A DNA stretch of 13,167 nucleotides from assembly GCA_021163705.1 (NCBI GenBank), contig JAGGTO010000034.1, forward strand, positions 1 to 13,167, read 5' to 3'. Of the stretch, positions 13,011-13,167 are shown in pieces. The notes beneath the pieces were generated by a model that ran no database searches, was not told the origin of the DNA, and saw nothing but the letters and a program-made list of their open reading frames with translations. The translations under genes and the position numbers were made by a program. The stretch comes from Thermoplasmata archaeon (lineage in GTDB: Archaea > Thermoplasmatota > Thermoplasmata > Thermoplasmatales > Aciduliprofundaceae). Within the stretch, counting starts at the first letter, position 1, and every line of letters begins with the position of its first letter.

Positions 13011-13167
13011 ATGGATATTTTTCTTGACCTCACCGGGACGCTTACAGATGTGGAAAGTGAAGACTACGCCATGCTAAAACTTGCAGAGAAAATAAAGAGT
13101 AGATTCTCGCTGGATATGGATGCTGAAGAAATTTTAAGAAGGATTGAAGAGTATCGCAAACCCTATA
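13011..13167 (+). CDS. HAD-superfamily hydrolase-like protein (5' end only)
   Basis: The first 52 codons of a gene that leaves the right edge. It opens with DIFLDLTGTLTDVESEDYAM, which is HAD motif I: nucleophile D6, then L-T-G-T-L. The residue two after the nucleophile is Thr where phosphatases usually have Asp (DxDGT). The following helical stretch (about 17-52, LKLAEKIKSRFSLDMDAEEI) fits the start of a C1-type helical cap as in phosphoglycolate-phosphatase-like enzymes. The start is fixed by an in-frame stop at 13002-13004. Substrate cannot be judged from this fragment. It may be co-transcribed with the ferritin-VIT1 gene. Confidence 0.75.
   Translation, partial: MDIFLDLTGTLTDVESEDYAMLKLAEKIKSRFSLDMDAEEILRRIEEYRKPY

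Noticed and set aside
13001..13027. ATG at 13001 with well-spaced GGAGG as the start of the HAD gene
   Set aside because: That frame stops after eight codons and is not the HAD frame, which opens only after the stop at 13002-13004.

Overview
The window looks like a gene-dense stretch of archaeal chromosome. It starts inside a gene whose first residues match the chromatin protein Alba. Its promoters read as BRE/TATA boxes, with no -35/-10 pairs. Several genes appear to start about 24-28 bases from the TATA centre, as leaderless archaeal genes do, while others carry strong GGAGG(TG) ribosome binding sites. The mix of TrpB2, an Hsp20/winged-helix operon, DUF401, a ferritin-VIT1 fusion and a very long MMPL-type RND protein suggests a thermophilic euryarchaeon, perhaps Thermoplasmata of the Aciduliprofundum type. 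The lineage is my inference from gene content; no search was run. I saw no tRNA, rRNA, CRISPR array, transposon or gene-free stretch above 300 bases.

Layout, left to right. Minus strand: the 5' end of alba (1-50), an orphan trpB2 (116-1468), and a 1370-residue RND/MMPL protein (1623-5735) with a huge, sequon-rich first extracellular loop. Plus strand: a regulator built from two full copies of a wHTH-plus-sensor unit (5877-6914), divergent from the RND gene. Minus strand: a two-gene unit of a DUF4213/DUF364 protein (8067-8831) followed by an M20D amidohydrolase (6909-8051). Plus strand: an RDD membrane protein (8909-9397). Minus strand: hsp20 followed by an ArsR-like regulator (9394-10409). 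Plus strand: a DUF401 permease (10613-11824), a ferritin-like/VIT1 iron transporter (11897-12976), and the start of a HAD-like hydrolase (13011 to the edge).

Three small circuits stand out. (1) The hsp20-regulator operon has two 9-bp dyads between the predicted transcription start and the ribosome binding site, so the regulator probably represses its own operon. (2) The RND gene and the duplicated regulator share a 141-bp intergenic region with mirror-image promoters (13 of 14 bases alike) and an 11-bp direct repeat, which points to local control of the exporter. (3) The ferritin-VIT1 gene has a perfect 13-bp dyad exactly between its TATA box and its start, as expected of a metal-responsive repressor site. 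Otherwise the genes look like unrelated neighbours. Convergent pairs are packed so tightly that their stop codons overlap.
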